From NCBI GenBank assembly GCA_021802595.1, contig JAJZRT010000115.1, forward strand, positions 1-8,874: a DNA stretch of 8,874 nt, read 5' to 3'. This DNA comes from Pseudomonadota bacterium (lineage in GTDB: Bacteria; Pseudomonadota; Gammaproteobacteria; Burkholderiales; Thiobacillaceae). Below are positions 6,718 to 8,874 of this stretch, piece after piece. Made by a program: the position numbers and the translations under genes. Each line of letters opens with the position of its first letter. Position 1 is the stretch's first letter. The notes beneath the pieces were generated by a model, which was not told the origin of the DNA, searched no databases, and saw only the letters and a list, made by a program, of their open reading frames with translations.

Positions 6718-6772
6718 GTACCCCGCGTATCGATTGCATGATGGAATCCAGCCGGGCGGGACCGTCATCTGA
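6716..6772 (+). CDS. Possible 18-codon leader ORF coupled to the FNR-like gene
   Basis: ATG at 6716 opens a short frame encoding MYPAYRLHDGIQPGGTVI and ending in TGA at 6770-6772, which shares one base with the ATG of the FNR-like gene (TGATG). A strong GGAGG (6701-6705) lies 10 nt upstream, whereas the FNR-like ATG has only a weak GGGA-like signal of its own. Translation of the leader could therefore deliver ribosomes to the regulator gene. The peptide is not recognised and may have no function itself. If transcription starts near 6724 the leader would not be made. Confidence 0.3.
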   Translation: MYPAYRLHDGIQPGGTVI

Positions 6773-7473
6773 TGAAATCGAACTGCACCGACCCCGAGTG
6801 GGTCGGCCGCGCCAAGTGCGCGGTCTGCGAGATTCGCAACTCGGTCCTGTTCTCGGGCCTCTCCAGCCACGCGCTGGACACGATCCTGCAGCGCATCGAC
6901 AACCTGCACGTGCCGCAAGATGCGCGGCTGTACGAAAAAGACACGGCAGCGCCGAACGTCTACACTGTCCGCAGCGGACTCATCAAGCTCAGGGTCGATC
7001 TGCCCAACGGCTGCCAGCGCATCGTGCGCCTGCTGCGGCCGGGCGACGTGGCCGGGATGGAAACGCTGGTGGGCGAGCGCTATCACCACTCCGCCATCGC
7101 CCTGCAGGATTCTGACGTCTGCCGCATCCCGCGCGAAGTCGTGCTCCAGCTCGACAAGACCAACCCGAGCGTGCATCAGGCGCTGATGCAGCGCTGGCAG
7201 CACCAGCTCAACCAGGCCGATCATTTCATTACCGCGCTCTCCACCGGCCCGGCGGAAGCGCGCATGGCGCGCCTGCTGATCACGCTCGGCTGCACCGACA
7301 CGCCCCTGGAAACGCTGCCGAGCCGCGAGGACATGGGGGCCCTGCTCGGCATCACCACCGAAACGGCCAGCCGCATCATGGCGGAGTTCAAGCGGCGCGG
7401 ACTCGTCCATTCCGACAAAGGCAACTTTGTCGTCTGCAACCACCTTGGCCTGATCCAGCTTGCGAATGGCTGA
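6772..7473 (+). CDS. FNR/CRP-family transcriptional regulator
   Basis: The protein has 233 residues: an N-terminal cysteine segment (C5, C16, C19), a cyclic-nucleotide-type beta-barrel at about 25-125, a dimerisation helix at about 128-155 and a C-terminal winged helix at about 160-228. C117 in SDVCRIP matches C122 of E. coli FNR, and C16xxC19 matches C20xxC23. The position equivalent to C29 is valine (V25), so C5 may be the fourth ligand if a 4Fe-4S cluster is bound. The recognition helix ITTETASRIM keeps the E..SR of FNR (E197, S200, R201), predicting TTGAT half-sites. It likely adjusts transcription to oxygen or redox state. ATG 6772 is the first start after an in-frame stop at 6739-6741; only CTG 6769 is an alternative. 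It is divergent from the sulfur operon, whose promoter it could share. Confidence 0.92.
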   Translation: MKSNCTDPEWVGRAKCAVCEIRNSVLFSGLSSHALDTILQRIDNLHVPQDARLYEKDTAAPNVYTVRSGLIKLRVDLPNGCQRIVRLLRPGDVAGMETLVGERYHHSAIALQDSDVCRIPREVVLQLDKTNPSVHQALMQRWQHQLNQADHFITALSTGPAEARMARLLITLGCTDTPLETLPSREDMGALLGITTETASRIMAEFKRRGLVHSDKGNFVVCNHLGLIQLANG

Positions 7474-7501
7474 ATGACCCAATACTGCAGAATCGAGACA
7501 C

Positions 7502-7529
7502 CGGCGAATTGACAATGGGCAATTCGCCG
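7502..7529 (+). terminator. Hairpin after the FNR-like gene, possible terminator
   Basis: A perfect 10-bp stem, CGGCGAATTG (7502-7511) with CAATTCGCCG (7520-7529), has an 8-nt loop and starts 28 nt after the FNR-like stop codon. No T-run follows, so it may be a weak terminator, a processing site or a transcript-stabilising hairpin. Confidence 0.45.
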
Positions 7530-8366
7530 AAGGTACCCTTTGTCCGCCGGCGGCCTGGTGCAAGTCATCGCCTATGCCTACGATGCCTCCGGCAACTTGG
7601 TTCCGCTGAAGGAAGCATCCGGCAATCTGGTGGTGACTCCCTATGGAAGCGCTGAACAAGTCCTTCGACAAGCTCAGGACGAACGGCAACTTGTTGATTC
7701 CGTTCGTGGTGAGCTTGTCGAACCATGAGCGGAATCAACTTGTTCAGCGCTTCCCTATGTGGACGGCGAACTGGCCACCTCCATCAACGGCGTGCCGGCC
7801 TATTCGGCTGAGGTCGATCTGGGCCGCCTGAGCGTGGGCCGTGCGCCGAACAAGGTGCGGGATCATTCGCTGACCGAAGCGCTTTCCAAGCTGACCCCGG
7901 GCACCATGACCCTGGACTCGACGGGCCGTCTGGCGGCGGATGGCGTGACCATCGATTCGCCGCTGGAAAGCCTGGCGCTGTACGACAAGCACATGACCAC
8001 CGGTTCGCTGCCGGACGTGACGCTGCCGGCCGGGTTCAATCCCGCATCCTGACTGGCGGCCGCTTCCGACAGGTACGGTTGCATCAGCGCGGACACCGTG
8101 ATCCACATGAACTCCATCCTGGGAATCAACAGCGGCACCACGTACTACGACTTCTCCACCACCAACTACGATCGCCACACACAACCCGGAAGAATGCAGC
8201 CGCAACCGTTCTGGTGAATCAGGCTGATGGCAGCCATGTGCCGACCGTGGTGAGTCTGTACGACGCGGTGTTCAACGGCACCAACTGGGTTGACCCGACG
8301 CCCACCGGCGGCGCGGACGACTACCGGACCGCGATCGAGTTCGTTCACGACAACGGCATTCGTTGA
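7513..8366 (+). pseudogene. Decayed gene of unknown function, interrupted by a MITE-like element
   Basis: Several open stretches read as pieces of one protein. The first (about 7540-7644) gives GGLVQVIAYAYDASGNLV and then GNLVVTPY. The second (7756-8049), in the same frame, continues VDGELATSINGVPAYSAEV to LPAGFNPAS. A third in that frame after a TGA (8050-8052) includes ILGINSGTTYYDFSTTNYDR, and the last, in another frame, runs from about 8196 to the stop at 8364-8366 and ends DYRTAIEFVHDNGIR. Four lesions are visible: no start codon (in-frame stop at 7510-7512, then no ATG), the element at 7646-7752, the TGA at 8050-8052, and a frameshift between about 8155 and 8196. A terminator follows the last stop, as expected for the original gene end. 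The Thr/Ser/Asp/Gly-rich composition suggests an extracellular or surface protein. I do not recognise a family. Confidence 0.6.
7639..7759. mobile_element. 107-bp palindromic MITE-like element with flanking CCCTATG duplication
   Basis: The element occupies 7646-7752 and is flanked by direct repeats CCCTATG at 7639-7645 and 7753-7759. Its ends form a perfect 17-bp inverted repeat, GGAAGCGCTGAACAAGT (7645-7661) and its complement (7738-7754). Inside, TTCGACAAGCTCA-GG-ACGAACGG (7664-7686) pairs with 7700-7722 apart from two central mismatches, so the whole unit can fold into one long hairpin. It encodes nothing. The CTTCGACAAGCTCA core resembles a palindromic repeat I know as common in betaproteobacterial genomes. 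Removing the element plus one repeat copy (114 bp) joins CCC TAT to GTG GAC in frame, restoring the host reading frame. The exact duplication length (6 or 7 bp) is ambiguous because the ends share bases. Mobilisation by a transposase elsewhere is inferred. Confidence 0.75.
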
Positions 8367-8373
8367 GAAACCA

Positions 8374-8401
8374 GCCGGGCGATTCGCCACCCGGCGTTTT
8401 T
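8374..8401 (+). terminator. Rho-independent terminator after the decayed gene
   Basis: The stem GCCGGG (8374-8379) / CCCGGC (8390-8395) has a 10-nt loop and is followed by G and five T (8397-8401). It lies 8 nt after the last stop of the decayed gene and just before the Shine-Dalgarno of the next gene. Confidence 0.7.
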
Positions 8402-8425
8402 GCAAGTGCAACGGGAGTTTGATTC

Positions 8426-8711
8426 ATGAGTGCTTATAGCAAATGGGCGACCATACTGCTGCTGGCCTCGGGCCTGGTCATCGGAACCGCCGCCAGCGCT
8501 GCCGAAGAAGGACACGGCAGCGGTCATTCCTCCGGCGAATCAGGCGGCAAGGGCAAGGGTCCGAAGTACACGGACGGCGCCAACAAGGGGGCAGCCCCAC
8601 CACGACAGCCCGGAAGGCGGCAGCAAGTCGACGGAAAGCAAGATTCTCCACGGCAAGTCCGGCGGCCACAAGGAAGGTGGCGACAAAGGTGGCACCGAGC
8701 ATACGCACTGA
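8426..8711 (+). CDS. Small exported Gly/His/Lys-rich protein, frameshifted in a G5 run
   Basis: GGGAG (8413-8417) sits 8 nt before ATG 8426. Residues 1-25 form a clear signal peptide (hydrophobic WATILLLASGLVIGTAASA, likely cleaved before AEEGHG). The mature part is low-complexity and rich in Gly, His, Ser and Lys (GHGSGHSSGESGGKGKG). As written, the frame continues to a stop at 8723-8725 with an Arg/Gln-rich end of quite different character (99 residues). If one G of the GGGGG at 8587-8591 is removed, the protein instead continues GQPHHDSPEGGSKSTE to GGDKGGTEHTH and ends at 8711 with 94 residues, keeping the same composition and stopping just before the terminator. So either a sequencing error or a recent frameshift is likely. 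The function is unknown; the His-rich exported chain could bind metal ions. Confidence 0.65.
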
Positions 8712-8730
8712 TCGGTACCCGCTGAACGGC

Positions 8731-8756
8731 AAAGGGCGCACTTCGGTGCGCCCTTT
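8731..8756 (+). terminator. UUCG-loop terminator hairpin after the small exported protein
   Basis: A perfect 11-bp stem AAAGGGCGCAC (8731-8741) / GTGCGCCCTTT (8746-8756) is capped by a TTCG tetraloop, a very stable fold. The T-run is only the three T of the stem. It lies 19 nt after the stop at 8711. Confidence 0.8.
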
Positions 8757-8768
8757 CAGACTGCTGAC

Positions 8769-8805
8769 AAACCCCGTCTTTTCACGAAGGCGGGGTTTTG
8801 TTTTT
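8769..8805 (+). terminator. Second, strong rho-independent terminator
   Basis: The stem AAACCCCG (8769-8776) / CGGGGTTT (8791-8798) extends inward by TCTT/AAGG with one G-T pair, leaving a 6-nt loop. It is followed by TTTTGTTTTT. It is only 12 nt after the previous hairpin, forming a tandem terminator. With its A-rich 5' side it may also work for transcripts arriving from the right. Confidence 0.85.
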
Positions 8806-8829
8806 GCGGATTTCGTTCAGGCGTGCCGA

Positions 8830-8847
8830 GTTGCCGATCGCGGCAAC
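8830..8847. repeat. Short perfect inverted repeat near the right edge
   Basis: GTTGCCG (8830-8836) and CGGCAAC (8841-8847) are separated by ATCG. There is no T-run. It could be an operator for a gene beyond the edge or a chance hairpin. Nothing else is seen in 8811-8874. Confidence 0.3.
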
Positions 8848-8874
8848 AATCCGCCAGCAAGATCGTACAAACGA

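Noticed and set aside
6711..6740. Possible FNR box near TTTGAT before the FNR-like gene
   Set aside because: Only one TTGAT half-site is present; no ATCAA is found at the required 4-nt spacing.
6622..7689. Minus-strand frame of 355 codons opposite the FNR-like gene
   Set aside because: It is antisense to a clear FNR-family protein and crosses the MITE; it has no recognisable domain.

Overview
The window is GC-rich, densely packed chromosomal DNA of a proteobacterium. The gene content points to a betaproteobacterium with a sulfur-oxidising or facultatively anaerobic lifestyle, perhaps of the Thiobacillus kind: a sulfane-sulfur operon, an FNR-type regulator, a CNNM/CorC-type membrane protein and a hairpin repeat of a type common in beta- and gammaproteobacteria. 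The genus is an inference from protein style, not a search result. No rRNA, tRNA, CRISPR array, integrase or transposase gene was seen.

Layout. (1) Positions 1-208, minus strand: the N-terminal end of a P-type cation-transporting ATPase that runs off the left edge. (2) 361-804, plus: an Hsp20-family small heat-shock protein, closed by a hairpin terminator. (3) 948-2270, plus: a CNNM/CorC (DUF21-CBS) membrane protein. (4) 6498 down to 2279, minus: a tightly packed six-gene operon. In transcription order it encodes an ArsR-rhodanese fusion regulator, a persulfide-dioxygenase-like metallo-beta-lactamase-fold protein, an MFS transporter, an exported rhodanese, a small predicted thioredoxin-fold protein and a SAM-dependent methyltransferase. 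Spacings are 38 nt, 2 nt, two ATGA overlaps and 3 nt. (5) 6772-7473, plus, divergent from the operon: an FNR/CRP-family regulator with a partly changed iron-sulfur cysteine set, preceded by a possible 18-codon leader ORF that is stop-start coupled to it. (6) 7513-8366: a decayed gene interrupted by a 107-bp palindromic MITE-like element. (7) 8426-8711: a small exported Gly/His/Lys-rich protein whose frame is broken in a run of five G, followed by two tandem terminators and a short inverted repeat.

How the genes fit together (inference). The minus-strand operon looks like a regulated module for reactive or sulfane sulfur. The fusion regulator could sense persulfides through its rhodanese domain, the MBL protein could oxidise low-molecular-weight persulfides to sulfite, the exported rhodanese could move sulfane sulfur in the periplasm, and the MFS protein could carry a sulfur compound or related anion. 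The last two genes, thioredoxin-like and methyltransferase, are unusual partners and make the module the best candidate here for an under-described system. The divergent FNR-like gene suggests a link to oxygen or redox state.

The right end (about 7.5-8.7 kb) is accessory and eroding. One gene has lost its start, taken a MITE insertion with a flanking duplication, and gained a stop and a frameshift. Its small neighbour also carries a single-base frameshift.
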